Part shown: piece by piece, positions 17,416 through 24,763 of the stretch
Position numbering within the stretch: the first letter of the stretch is position 1
Layout: every line of letters begins with the position of its first letter
Source: Bacteroidia bacterium
Lineage (GTDB): Bacteria; Bacteroidota; Bacteroidia; Bacteroidales; Prolixibacteraceae
Length of the DNA: 39,391 nt
Assembly (NCBI GenBank): GCA_025358395.1
Contig: JANYJT010000270.1
Location: forward strand, 1-39,391
Reading direction: 5' to 3'
The notes under the pieces: model-generated
Told to the model about the DNA's origin: nothing
Database searches by the model: none
What the model saw: only the letters and a program-made list of their open reading frames with translations
Position numbers and translations under genes: made by a program

Positions 17416-17678
17416 TGGCCATCGACGCAAACCATCTCATGCTCATCAAGCTGGCTGCTACTCCAAAAAACGTCCAGCCACTGATGATGACCATCGCCAG
17501 GGACAGCCACCCGTCTGTCGATATCGATGAACACCTCATGATCAACGTCCACTTCGACGTGGTCCAGGGGGCCTTGGGTGCAGCCCGTCGCGGTCATCGG
17601 TTGGATCTGATCGTCGCCTGTATCATCGTCGTCGCCATGTCTGCGGGCGTCATGTTGGCAATTCGCTTCTTGACTTAG
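17415..17678 (+). CDS. Small protein with a C-terminal membrane anchor (87 aa)
   Basis: The start ATG 17415 overlaps the exonuclease stop (TGATG); the frame is open upstream, but that part overlaps the exonuclease. The last ~25 residues (LDLIVACIIVVAMSAGVMLAIRF) form one clear membrane span with a basic segment (ARRGHR) just before it, so most of the protein should face the cytoplasm. The soluble part is unrecognised. Confidence 0.75.
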   Translation: MAIDANHLMLIKLAATPKNVQPLMMTIARDSHPSVDIDEHLMINVHFDVVQGALGAARRGHRLDLIVACIIVVAMSAGVMLAIRFLT

Positions 17679-17698
17679 ACCAAAGTGTCGCTATAGAT
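17671..17698 (+). promoter_or_regulatory. Phage early-type promoter, copy 2 (leaderless type)
   Basis: TTGACT, a 16-bp spacer ending in AAAGTGTCGC, and TATAGA. The next start codon (17706) begins seven bases after the -10 with no Shine-Dalgarno sequence, so the mRNA should begin at or one base before the ATG. It overlaps the end of the upstream gene. Confidence 0.85.
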
Positions 17699-17705
17699 GG
17701 CTACC

Positions 17706-18143
17706 ATGCATAAGCTCATCCTTCTCCTCTCCATAGTCCTCCTGACCGGCTGCGTCAGGAACGGTCGTATGGAGACGATCACAGCCCATCAAGTGGTCAA
17801 CGACAACAACATCGACGAACCAATCGGCTACTTCCAGATCAGTTCGGCTCGCTGGGTCTCCAGTAATTCTCCCTGGGATTTTGACAATCGTCAGTTCGAC
17901 AAGAACGGCGAGAGCGACATCACGGTGCAATTCACCAATACCTGCACCAAGCCGGTCAGCTTCAATTTCGTCGTCGCCGGCAAGGGTTGGCACATGCGAG
18001 ATGCGGTGGTCAACCTGAGTCCGAATCAGGTCTACACCAGCCAGCGCATCAACGCCCCATACGATGCCATCGATTATTGGCGGGCCTGCGTGGCGGACGT
18101 GAACCTGAACAGCCGTCCTAAGCGGGTGATCCCGTCTAACTAG
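17706..18143 (+). CDS. Phage lipoprotein (145 aa)
   Basis: A classic lipoprotein signal: MHK, a hydrophobic LILLLSIVLLTGC segment, with LTGC as lipobox and Cys15 as the lipidated residue. The mature part is a beta-rich domain with two further cysteines. The start at 17706 was chosen because the in-frame ATG at 17697 lies inside the -10 box of the promoter; starting here gives a short basic n-region. Lysogenic or early phage lipoproteins often block superinfection at the cell envelope, so exclusion is possible, but that role is inferred. Confidence 0.85.
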   Translation: MHKLILLLSIVLLTGCVRNGRMETITAHQVVNDNNIDEPIGYFQISSARWVSSNSPWDFDNRQFDKNGESDITVQFTNTCTKPVSFNFVVAGKGWHMRDAVVNLSPNQVYTSQRINAPYDAIDYWRACVADVNLNSRPKRVIPSN

Positions 18144-18146
18144 GTT

Positions 18147-19499
18147 ATGCACTTCGACGAGACGGTCCATCTGGCCTCGGTTGGCGGCGGTTTCCTACGG
18201 ACCCCGTACCTGACGGCCACCCAAGAGGCCCCCACGGATCCCCGCCCAGGGCAGATCCCGGTCCTATCGCCACAGATCACCCATATCCCGTCTGCTGGCC
18301 GAAATAGTGGTCTGAACCTGCATGATCCGGCCTTCCGTCGGGTACTGCTCACCAGCACCCTGTGCAAGACCCTGACCAGGGATGCCGCAGCCCAGGCTAA
18401 TCAGGAGGGTGCCGGCATCACGTTCGGATTCAGCGATAGCCCCAATCGGAACATGGCCAAGGCGAAGATCCTGGCTGGTTTGCGTATGCTGGGTGATCCA
18501 ATCCTCCACCTGGACGACTCGGGCAATAATCTGAGCCGCCCTATCGACACACAGCTTGTTCATCCCAGTAATATGACCACTGGGTTCTTGGCCTTTATCT
18601 CCAGGTACTGGCAGGATCTCAGGCATGTCGATCAAAGCCTACTGCTCAAGCATGGTGTTCCGTTGCAGTTTGACTGCGACTTCGATGTGATCCCCATGTC
18701 TGCGGACCCCTTCCGCATTTTCATCCCCATCCTGGGCAATCATGGAATTCCGATCGTCTATGATGCGACCTTCGGGCCTGCCTCGTATAACCCGATCGGA
18801 TCCACGCCGATCACCGATGGCACAGTCTCGATGCACGAGGATGGCCAAGGTGGATATTACATCGATCTGTCTATCATCCCTTCCAATACGGGTTTCATTC
18901 CGCTGACCGTGGCCGACCCTTCGGGCCAGATCTTTTCGCGGAACATCGTCATCCAGGACGGCTGGCCGGCAGGGGCTGTGATCCGTATGCCGCATGGGGT
19001 GGTTGGAGTCCCCTATCACTGCACGCTACCATGCGATTCGATCTTGTGCAGAATCTTCGGTAATAATTGCACATTAGAAGATATCATCAACAACGTCCAC
19101 CCGATAGCCCTGCCGGCAGGTCTGACCGTGAGTCCCGATGGAACAGCCATCGTCGGCACGCCAACCGAATATGGAACCAACTTCGGCATCATGCCAACCA
19201 GCATCGTACACGAAGGTCTGCAAAGTCTGGGTCTGAGCCTGACGATCAACCGTCCGCCTCGGACGCTGATGGTTATCACGGATTGCTTGGCGAATGACAA
19301 CTCGACCGGCGAATACTATGCGGTCCAGTTCATGCCGTTTGGTTCGATCCTGACCTATGGTGGCCACACCTACGAATTCCGCCGCTTCCTGGACAACAAC
19401 CAGACGTGGCCAGGGATGAAGACCCATCCGTACTTGTACGGCTCGGTCTCCAGGCAATCGGCAGTCGCTCAGGAAGCCTTTTGGAGAGAGGCTCCGTGA
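18147..19499 (+). CDS. Putative Ig-domain (He_PIG-like) protein, likely virion-associated (450 aa)
   Basis: Residues about 290-365 hold the pattern of putative Ig domains: a GVPYHCTL start, then ALPAGLTVSPDGTAIVGTPTEYGTNF (segment only), close to the 'LP.GL.....G.I.GTP...G' signature. An earlier segment (about 195-270) is another predicted beta domain. It starts three bases after the lipoprotein stop. Ig-like domains of this kind decorate phage capsids, tails or fibres and bind cell-surface sugars weakly. The Ig-like parts of the genes at 3951 and possibly 20158 suggest a set of related surface proteins. The N-terminal 190 residues are unrecognised. Confidence 0.7.
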   Translation: MHFDETVHLASVGGGFLRTPYLTATQEAPTDPRPGQIPVLSPQITHIPSAGRNSGLNLHDPAFRRVLLTSTLCKTLTRDAAAQANQEGAGITFGFSDSPNRNMAKAKILAGLRMLGDPILHLDDSGNNLSRPIDTQLVHPSNMTTGFLAFISRYWQDLRHVDQSLLLKHGVPLQFDCDFDVIPMSADPFRIFIPILGNHGIPIVYDATFGPASYNPIGSTPITDGTVSMHEDGQGGYYIDLSIIPSNTGFIPLTVADPSGQIFSRNIVIQDGWPAGAVIRMPHGVVGVPYHCTLPCDSILCRIFGNNCTLEDIINNVHPIALPAGLTVSPDGTAIVGTPTEYGTNFGIMPTSIVHEGLQSLGLSLTINRPPRTLMVITDCLANDNSTGEYYAVQFMPFGSILTYGGHTYEFRRFLDNNQTWPGMKTHPYLYGSVSRQSAVAQEAFWREAP

Positions 19500-19657
19500 G
19501 TCGGACGGTCAAGAAGCCCTACCGGAAGTCTCGTCGGTTCGACAAGTCGTGCCGATGCCATGGAGGTTGTCCTGCCTGTTTGAGCAACCGGATGATCGGG
19601 GTCCAGAAGGCCAAGATTGACGCCAAGCAGCAACTAACGGAGCGGCTGGATGCGTAG
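19496..19657 (+). CDS. Small basic Cys-motif protein (53 aa)
   Basis: Starts at GTG 19496, overlapping the stop of the Ig-domain gene (GTGA), with a GGAGAGAG ribosome-binding site inside that gene. It is strongly basic (KKPYRKSRRFDK) with CRCHGGCPAC, a possible zinc knuckle, and ends with a helical segment. Small phage proteins with 'SCR.HG.CP.C' motifs are widespread, with no known function. Its 3' end overlaps the convergent gene at 19634 by 24 bases. Confidence 0.7.
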   Translation: MSRTVKKPYRKSRRFDKSCRCHGGCPACLSNRMIGVQKAKIDAKQQLTERLDA

Positions 19658-20161
19658 GGTTCTGGGCCGGAAGATCGGCGAGGGCGGTGCCTCGAACCAG
19701 TAGGCCAGCCAATCCTGAACTGCCTTGACCAGAAAGACCTGGGTTGCCTCTGGGGAGTCCTGCCAGATGGACGGAGAGGCTACAAACCACGTTTCGAAGG
19801 CCCTGACCCCTTGGGCCTGCCAGTTAAGGAGACTTGCCAGCCTCAACCCCTCTGCTGCCAGGGTCGTTTCCCGCCTCATGGCGGCGATATCTTCCTCAGA
19901 AGGGGTACAGACCAGGGTAAAGGTCAAAACGTCCTGGGATACGGTTCCCACGGGTAGGGAGAAGGCGATGCCGGCCTCCCTACAACAGGGTTCGATTGGA
20001 CCTACATTGGTGAACTGCACCCGCCGTCCTACCGCCTGGATCGCCTTGGTGATGTTCTCAGTCCAAGTGATGGCCTCAATCAATCGGCCAGATTGAGCCT
20101 TGAGATCGGCGATGACGGTCTGAGCCGACTGCTTTGCCACCATGGTTGGCTGGTGCATCAT
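19634..20161 (-). CDS. Hypothetical protein (175 aa)
   Basis: Last gene of a three-gene minus-strand unit, overlapping the upstream stop (ATGA at 20158-20161). Mostly helical at the N-terminus (SAQTVIADLKAQSGRLIEAITWTENITKAIQAVG), then a beta pair with CC (PIEPCCREAGIAFSLPVG), and a tryptophan-rich end. No family recognised. The neighbouring Ig-like gene and the gene order suggest a structural or tail-associated role. Confidence 0.7.
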   Translation of the reverse strand: MMHQPTMVAKQSAQTVIADLKAQSGRLIEAITWTENITKAIQAVGRRVQFTNVGPIEPCCREAGIAFSLPVGTVSQDVLTFTLVCTPSEEDIAAMRRETTLAAEGLRLASLLNWQAQGVRAFETWFVASPSIWQDSPEATQVFLVKAVQDWLAYWFEAPPSPIFRPRTLRIQPLR

Positions 20162-20988
20162 AGGGGGTAGAGACGATAACGGAATTCCAGACCAGCGGTC
20201 TGGACGGGAATGGAGGAATCCTCAACCAGGATCAAGGTCAGGAACTCTCGGAATCCGGCCGTCGGCCATTGGTCGGCCTCAATGAATCCGCGCACCCAAC
20301 CATCTTCGGTGGCATAGAGGTCCTTCGGGGCATTGATCATGCTGTACCGATAGGGCGGCTGACCACCCTCGGCGATGATGCGGAACATCATTTCCTGATC
20401 GAGCGCGGTGATGGCAGGGATCTCGGTTGGCTCCAAGATGGTCAAGGGTGTGGTCTGGATGGGGGGCTGTTGACCACCGACACCATTGGCAACATCGGGG
20501 TAGGAAATGCTCTGAGCAAAGCTCCGGCGCGTGAGGACCTTCTCGACCGAAATGACATTCGTGATGTTGATGACGATTTTGTTTCGGCCATCCGGCCCAC
20601 GGTCGGCAATGCCTTGCTTCATCTCAGCCAGGGTGGAATAAAACGAAACCAGCCGTTCTTCAATGAACAGTGTCGGAAAACTGCCGGTGGCATCGAGCAT
20701 CCATCGTTGGCTGCGTCGGCGGGTGATGGCTGGATGCACCTGTGGGCTTGGAGACGTGGGTGACGATGGAGAAACGGTCGGGCTGGGTTCCAGATCGTCA
20801 CCCGGCTCGGTCCCGACGGTTGGGCTGCCCGTGCGATCAGCGAGGTCTTGTTCGAAGATCCGTCGGCCGGTGCTCATTTCCTGGGCCAGCATCTCCATGC
20901 CCGGCGTGAATCTGATTTTCAGCCATATGGTCTGACCGTCGGCGAGTTCAGCCCGGTATTCAGTCTGGAGTTTGGTATTGTCGTTCAC
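20158..20988 (-). CDS. Hypothetical, possibly virion-associated protein with Ser-Pro linker (276 aa)
   Basis: Starts at GTG 20988, overlapping the stop of the upstream gene (GTGA). Residues about 68-86 are a Ser/Pro/Thr linker (PSPTVSPSSPTSPSPQ) between a small N-terminal domain and a larger beta-rich part. The C-terminal region (FRIIAEGGQPPYRYSMINAPKDLYATEDGWVRGFI, in part) resembles an Ig-like/cadherin-like 'GG.PPY.Y......G...G' repeat. It may be another surface-displayed protein. The family is not certain. Confidence 0.65.
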   Translation of the reverse strand: MNDNTKLQTEYRAELADGQTIWLKIRFTPGMEMLAQEMSTGRRIFEQDLADRTGSPTVGTEPGDDLEPSPTVSPSSPTSPSPQVHPAITRRRSQRWMLDATGSFPTLFIEERLVSFYSTLAEMKQGIADRGPDGRNKIVINITNVISVEKVLTRRSFAQSISYPDVANGVGGQQPPIQTTPLTILEPTEIPAITALDQEMMFRIIAEGGQPPYRYSMINAPKDLYATEDGWVRGFIEADQWPTAGFREFLTLILVEDSSIPVQTAGLEFRYRLYPL

Positions 20989-21683
20989 GGGGTGACCTTC
21001 TTGATATTGCCGTTTTGGAGCAATTGTGAATACGGGGATAGCGAGAAGAATTGGCAGTTGTGGTAGGTGCTCATCTTGTTGATGAGATAGCTCAGATGGT
21101 TATAGCACGCCGCCAAAAAGCGACGACGGACGAAGAGCGGGTCCGTAATCTCGGCTCCGTCGGGACCAACGACAAAGCCAGGGCGAGAAACGATGGGAGC
21201 AAGATCTTTATCGTCATGATAGTTCTTTCCATCGACCATACCAAGGTCGATGCCTATGAGGTTGAATGACCGCCACCCCATCATGTAGGCCACGCAGATG
21301 GCCATGTACGGTGATGTGATGCTATAATCGATTTTGTCGCTGCTGATGTCCGGGTGAAACTGAAGCCTCAGGCCAAGCTGGAACGCATAGACGGTGCCTG
21401 GGTGCGTCTGTTTCCAGTGGTCGATCTGAGAAATCAACTCGGCTTCCGGGTTGGGATCCGGGATCCGACGGTCGATCATCATGGTCAGATCAGGGACATA
21501 TCTCGTATGCAGCCGAGAATTACAGCCAATCGTGAAGAATTGGTCATAAGTCTCGTCTGGATAGAGGTTCAGACTCGGCGAATTGCCCATGATGAGGCAG
21601 GGGCGAGCCGGACTGATGTCGGACCACAATTCTTTGACTGATCGAAGGTTTGTCACGCATATAGGTAGAACCACAACGACCAA
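20985..21683 (-). CDS. MptE/DUF115-like Rossmann protein, possible glycosyltransferase (up to 232 aa)
   Basis: Core motifs: LIMGNSPSLNLYPDE (about 30-44), FTIGCNSRLHTRYVPDLTMMID (about 50-71), then SPYMAICVAYMMGWRSFNLIGIDLG (about 125-149). This matches the Rossmann-like fold shared by DUF115/MptE (hydroxymethylpterin pyrophosphokinase-like) proteins and GT42 sialyltransferases, which show 'GNGPSL', 'PD....D' and 'A...G...I.L.G.D'. The start is uncertain: the frame opens with TTG at 21683, and a GTG at 21656 is the better-known start type; neither has a clear ribosome-binding site. The opposite-strand gene begins at 21686, leaving almost no space for promoters. It probably acts with that gene in sugar transfer. 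Confidence 0.7.
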   Translation of the reverse strand: MVVVVLPICVTNLRSVKELWSDISPARPCLIMGNSPSLNLYPDETYDQFFTIGCNSRLHTRYVPDLTMMIDRRIPDPNPEAELISQIDHWKQTHPGTVYAFQLGLRLQFHPDISSDKIDYSITSPYMAICVAYMMGWRSFNLIGIDLGMVDGKNYHDDKDLAPIVSRPGFVVGPDGAEITDPLFVRRRFLAACYNHLSYLINKMSTYHNCQFFSLSPYSQLLQNGNIKKVTP

Positions 21684-21685
21684 CG

Positions 21686-23443
21686 ATGACCAACTACCCC
21701 GTAACGCTGACGCCCTACAACGGACCCGAGGCCATGGCGGTTCCTAGTAAAAAAATGGGAAAAACCATCGTCCAGGTGGCTAGGACGAATTGTGCTGGAG
21801 CCATCTGGCGCATTCATGATGCCATCAACCGGTACACAGAGCACACCTGCCGGACGATCACAGCCAGCAACATCACCAATGGCCGCAGGTTTCCTCAGGA
21901 TATCCTCCTCAATCAGGTCCACGAGGTAAAGCACCTGCTGGTCAAGGCCGACGTCATCCACTTCCACAACTGGATCGATCACGAATCGCCGGAGATGCTT
22001 CAATATCGGCATTACTTCCAGGGAAAGCGGATGGTCCTTCAATATCACACCGAACCAGCCCTGCTCCAGCGGCAGTTCCGGCGAGACGTGGTCACCAGGA
22101 ACGACATCTCCACGTTGGTCATTGCTCAGAAGCACGTTCGCTTCTACCCCAACAGCATCCCCGTTCCGAACTTGGTGGACATCTGGGATTTCAATCTGAT
22201 GCCAGTTCAAAGGAACAATCCAAGGCTCAGGGTCATCTACACGCCAAGCGATCTGAAAGCCTATGCGATCTATGGGAACACCTGTTGCGGGAAAGGCTAC
22301 CCGCAGGTCCTGCCGCTTCTCAAGAAGCTCCAGGCTGAGGGGATCATCGACTATGAGGTGATCACCGACAAGACCTGGGACGAGTTGATGCCCATCAAGC
22401 AGAAGGCTGACATCTGCATCGATGAGTGCGTAACCGGTGGCTACCACCTCTGTTCGCTTGAGGCTTTGAGCCAGGGTCTGGTCACGATCGCATGGCTTGA
22501 TGAAAAGACTCAAAAAGCCATTCATGGTATCGTGGGGCGGGAGACGGAACTTCCGTGGGTGAATACCCGTCAAGATGTCCTAGAGACCGCGCTGCGGCAG
22601 TTGGCGGCCAATCCAGCACGGGTTGCAGAAATCAAGACCGCCAGTCGCCAGTGGATGGAGGTGAATTGGGAACCTAAGATTCTGGTGAATCGTTTCCTGA
22701 ATGCCTACTGGCCAGTATCGGAAAACGTAGTGAAAGAAGATGCTGGAATTCCAGCACGTTCTGGCGCGATCGACCGCAGATGGGGAAACTCAAACAAGCT
22801 GACTGGTCAATACATCATCGCTGGGAAGATTCAGAAAGAGGTCCACGATCTCTTGGGATCTTGGAAAGAGCATCCGGTAATCATCTGGGGGAATGGGCCG
22901 ACCGTGAAGGAGGCCTTGGAACTTGATATTAAAAATGCCAAGCATATCGGCACTAATGCAGCTACGCTCACGGGACGCACCTTCGATGCGTACTGCATCG
23001 GCGACAGACGGTTTCTCGATGTCCCAGAGAAACGGCAGATTGCCTTGACGGCACCTGGAATCAGGATTTACAATGCGGTTCTACGACCGGACCTGCCGCC
23101 AGACCTCACAGCCAGCTTCGTAGAAACCATTGGTCGTGATGGCTTCTGCTCTGATCTGATGAAAGGCATCTACCACGGCTACTCGGTCGTCTATTTCGCT
23201 TTGCAGGTCGCGGTGTGGGCCGGGTCGAAGGATATCCTGCTTGCTGGCTGCGGTCATGACTACTCGGAAAAACAGCCTCGATTTTACAAGGAAACCAAGG
23301 TTAGCGAGATCGACGACACTTTCCCGCGCATTCTGAACAATTATCGCATCTTGATACCGATCTTGGCCAATGCTGGTATCTCTGTACGAACCATCGGTAA
23401 ATCCAGACTTTCCGATGCTGGCGTCAGGCAGTTCTTGACCTGA
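21686..23443 (+). CDS. GT-B glycosyltransferase fused to MptE/DUF115-like domain (585 aa)
   Basis: Residues about 25-350 look like a GT-B (GT4-type) glycosyltransferase: KTIVQVARTNCAGAIWRIHDAI opens, VIHFHNWIDHES follows, and the second Rossmann half ends with ADICIDECVTGGYHLCSLEALSQG, where E at the end would bind the sugar nucleotide. Residues about 385-585 form a second domain like that of the divergent neighbour: VIIWGNGPTVKEAL, IGTNAATLTGRTFDAYCIGD, then GYSVVYFALQVAVWAGSKDILLAGCGHDYS. So one chain may contain two sugar-handling domains. Likely roles are glycosylation of virion proteins, of DNA bases, or of the host surface; the sequence does not decide. Confidence 0.8.
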   Translation: MTNYPVTLTPYNGPEAMAVPSKKMGKTIVQVARTNCAGAIWRIHDAINRYTEHTCRTITASNITNGRRFPQDILLNQVHEVKHLLVKADVIHFHNWIDHESPEMLQYRHYFQGKRMVLQYHTEPALLQRQFRRDVVTRNDISTLVIAQKHVRFYPNSIPVPNLVDIWDFNLMPVQRNNPRLRVIYTPSDLKAYAIYGNTCCGKGYPQVLPLLKKLQAEGIIDYEVITDKTWDELMPIKQKADICIDECVTGGYHLCSLEALSQGLVTIAWLDEKTQKAIHGIVGRETELPWVNTRQDVLETALRQLAANPARVAEIKTASRQWMEVNWEPKILVNRFLNAYWPVSENVVKEDAGIPARSGAIDRRWGNSNKLTGQYIIAGKIQKEVHDLLGSWKEHPVIIWGNGPTVKEALELDIKNAKHIGTNAATLTGRTFDAYCIGDRRFLDVPEKRQIALTAPGIRIYNAVLRPDLPPDLTASFVETIGRDGFCSDLMKGIYHGYSVVYFALQVAVWAGSKDILLAGCGHDYSEKQPRFYKETKVSEIDDTFPRILNNYRILIPILANAGISVRTIGKSRLSDAGVRQFLT

Positions 23444-23462
23444 TCGAAAGTGTCGCTAAAAG
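23435..23462 (+). promoter_or_regulatory. Phage early-type promoter, copy 3 (before the tmRNA region)
   Basis: TTGACC, a 16-bp spacer with GAAAGTGTCGC, and TAAAAG, a poor -10. The -35 lies in the last codons of the glycosyltransferase gene. Transcription should start near 23469, run about 65 bases to a terminator, and reach the tmRNA only by read-through. Confidence 0.65.
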
Positions 23463-23506
23463 AAGGCCTCACGGCAAGTGGATGTGTCATCCTGCTCTGC
23501 CCTTGG

Positions 23507-23533
23507 AAACCCTGGCAGTCCTGCCAGGGTTTT
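23507..23533 (+). terminator. Terminator or attenuator between promoter copy 3 and the tmRNA
   Basis: Stem AAACCCTGGCAG with CTGCCAGGGTTTT around a 2-base loop, followed by T-rich sequence (TTTTCTCGTT). It could end the glycosyltransferase transcript, define a small RNA of about 65 bases made from the promoter at 23435, or attenuate tmRNA synthesis. Confidence 0.75.
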
Positions 23534-23570
23534 CTCGTTAGAAGTAGAAGGCTTTGACAATCTGCTTTGT

Positions 23571-23947
23571 GGGGATGAACCGGTTTCGACAGGAAAACAG
23601 AAGTCAGAGTGAGCCGCGCCGAGGTGCCCGAGGTCTCGTTAAACACGGGCAAAAACACACATGCTGACGATCACGTCGAGTATGGCCGCATCGCCCTCGC
23701 CGCCTGAGCAATCAGGCAGCTAGACGCTGCGCCACAACCCCGAGAAGGACGCCGGCCTCCTCTCGGTTCCATAGGCCGGACGCTAGGGCTTCTCCGCTGC
23801 GGGTGAGGCACGAAAGATGAAGGCAGACGGGCGTCGGTGCTTGACAAACCGCCGACTAGATTGGTGAATCGAAAAATCACATATTCTTGGTAGAGACTCA
23901 GGTCGAAGATTCAGCGGATTGCAGTTCGACTCTGCACAGGTCCACCA
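23571..23947 (+). ncRNA. ssrA: Phage-encoded transfer-messenger RNA (tmRNA), about 377 nt
   Basis: The 5' end GGGGATGAACCGGTTTCGACAGG is the tmRNA hallmark (shown in part: GGTTTCGACAGG at 23582-23593). The 3' end has a T-arm with TGCAG-TTCGACT-CTGCA, a 7-base acceptor strand CAGGTCC, and an encoded ACCA. The tag frame reads GKNTHADDHVEYGRIALAA then TGA (23648-23707); it ends in ALAA, the usual degradation signal for ClpXP and ClpAP. The rest contains GC-rich pairs suitable for pseudoknots. Oddly, the 5' acceptor strand GGGGATG pairs with CAGGTCC at only five of seven positions (mismatches at 4 and 5). The alanine-determining G-U wobble at the third pair is kept. tmRNA frees stalled ribosomes by tagging their products. 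No SmpB gene is in the window, so host SmpB is probably used. Confidence 0.93.
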
Positions 23948-23950
23948 TTC

Positions 23951-23985
23951 AAAGCCCCGCCGGGCAACTGGCGGGGCTTTCTTGT
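23951..23985 (+). terminator. Terminator after the tmRNA
   Basis: An 11-bp stem AAAGCCCCGCC with GGCGGGGCTTT around an 8-base loop, followed by CTTGTT. It ends the tmRNA transcript just before promoter copy 4. Confidence 0.85.
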
Positions 23986-24012
23986 TGACTTAGACAAAAG
24001 AGTCGCTATCAT
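23985..24012 (+). promoter_or_regulatory. Phage early-type promoter, copy 4
   Basis: TTGACT, a 16-bp spacer with ACAAAAGAGTCGC, and TATCAT, directly after the tmRNA terminator. The next start (24036) lies 23 bases after the -10 and has an AGGAG ribosome-binding site. It would drive 24036-25396. Confidence 0.85.
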
Positions 24013-24035
24013 ACCTACAACACAGGAGCACAGCT

Positions 24036-24224
24036 ATGAGCACCCACGGACCCAAGACATCCCCGGATGCCTGGGAATTCGTACCGCACTTGCGGTACAC
24101 CATGAGGAAACACGACCTCCAGCGCATCTGGGCGAACCGCAATAACGGGGTCGCCTGGGTTCGTGATGCCTGCCGCCGCGATCTGGCCAGCCTCAAGTCC
24201 ATCCGTCATCTGCGAAAGGATTAG
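24036..24224 (+). CDS. Small basic hypothetical protein (62 aa)
   Basis: First gene of the unit driven by promoter copy 4, with an AGGAG ribosome-binding site. It is basic and helical (HLRYTMRKHDLQRIWANRNN, then RDLASLKSIRHLRKD), so nucleic-acid or protein binding is possible. No family recognised. Confidence 0.75.
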   Translation: MSTHGPKTSPDAWEFVPHLRYTMRKHDLQRIWANRNNGVAWVRDACRRDLASLKSIRHLRKD

Positions 24225-24226
24225 TC

Positions 24227-24703
24227 ATGCCGCTCGGAGAAGGTTTCTGGTACAACAGGCGGACCAACCGCTTCATCAAGATCAACGACCACGCCAGGGA
24301 TGCCTGTGCCAAGCCGGAGAGGTTTGGGCTGACGGATAAGGATCTGATCAAGGCGGTCTCGGCGAACGGGCGCGAGTGGACCAGCAGCATGGGTCACGTC
24401 GTGATCAGGAGCGAGGAGGACCGCGAATTGGTCATCGTCCGCGTCTGCCAAGCCGGTTACATCCGCATCCGCCACTGGAAGGGCAGGCTGGGATGGCAGT
24501 TCGCTGGTGACCCACTGTCGGCACTTCAGGTCCTGCACCGCAGCGTCGAGAGAATGGGGGCCGCAGCCTGGACCTTAGTGACCTTCACCGACTTCGGCCT
24601 CGGCCTGTCGGTAACTGATCTGTACGACCGCTTCCGTCCTGACGGCAGCAGGGCGTTGCGTGCCCTGATCGATACCTGGATTTCGCGGTACGAAGTGCGA
24701 TGA
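24227..24703 (+). CDS. Hypothetical protein, paralogue of the next gene (158 aa)
   Basis: Starts two bases after the previous stop behind AAAGGA. The N-terminus GFWYNRRTNRFIKINDHARDACAKPERFGLTDKDL (segment) aligns with the start of the 24764 product: both have 'G.W.N..T.....I..H.....P..FGLTD..'. A shared core 'W(I/V)R(I/V)R' and a following domain also match. The pair arose by duplication. Similar modules occur in other large phages, but I know no function. Confidence 0.75.
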   Translation: MPLGEGFWYNRRTNRFIKINDHARDACAKPERFGLTDKDLIKAVSANGREWTSSMGHVVIRSEEDRELVIVRVCQAGYIRIRHWKGRLGWQFAGDPLSALQVLHRSVERMGAAAWTLVTFTDFGLGLSVTDLYDRFRPDGSRALRALIDTWISRYEVR

Positions 24704-24763
24704 CCTACTACCAGATGAGCGGATTCTAGGTATCTTGCCAGCTAACTAAGTTCAGGGGGCTTT

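Noticed and set aside
23463..23540. A tRNA before the tmRNA
   Set aside because: No T-loop TTC-A motif, CCA or cloverleaf; only the terminator hairpin folds well.
23571..23947. A permuted two-piece tmRNA, as in alphaproteobacteria
   Set aside because: The GGTTTCGACAGG 5' part, the tag frame and the T-arm with CCA occur in the normal one-piece order.
24743..24748. TAACTA after CCAGC as a tenth early-type promoter
   Set aside because: The GTCGC element is changed to CCAGC and there is no TTGAC-like -35 sixteen bases before it.
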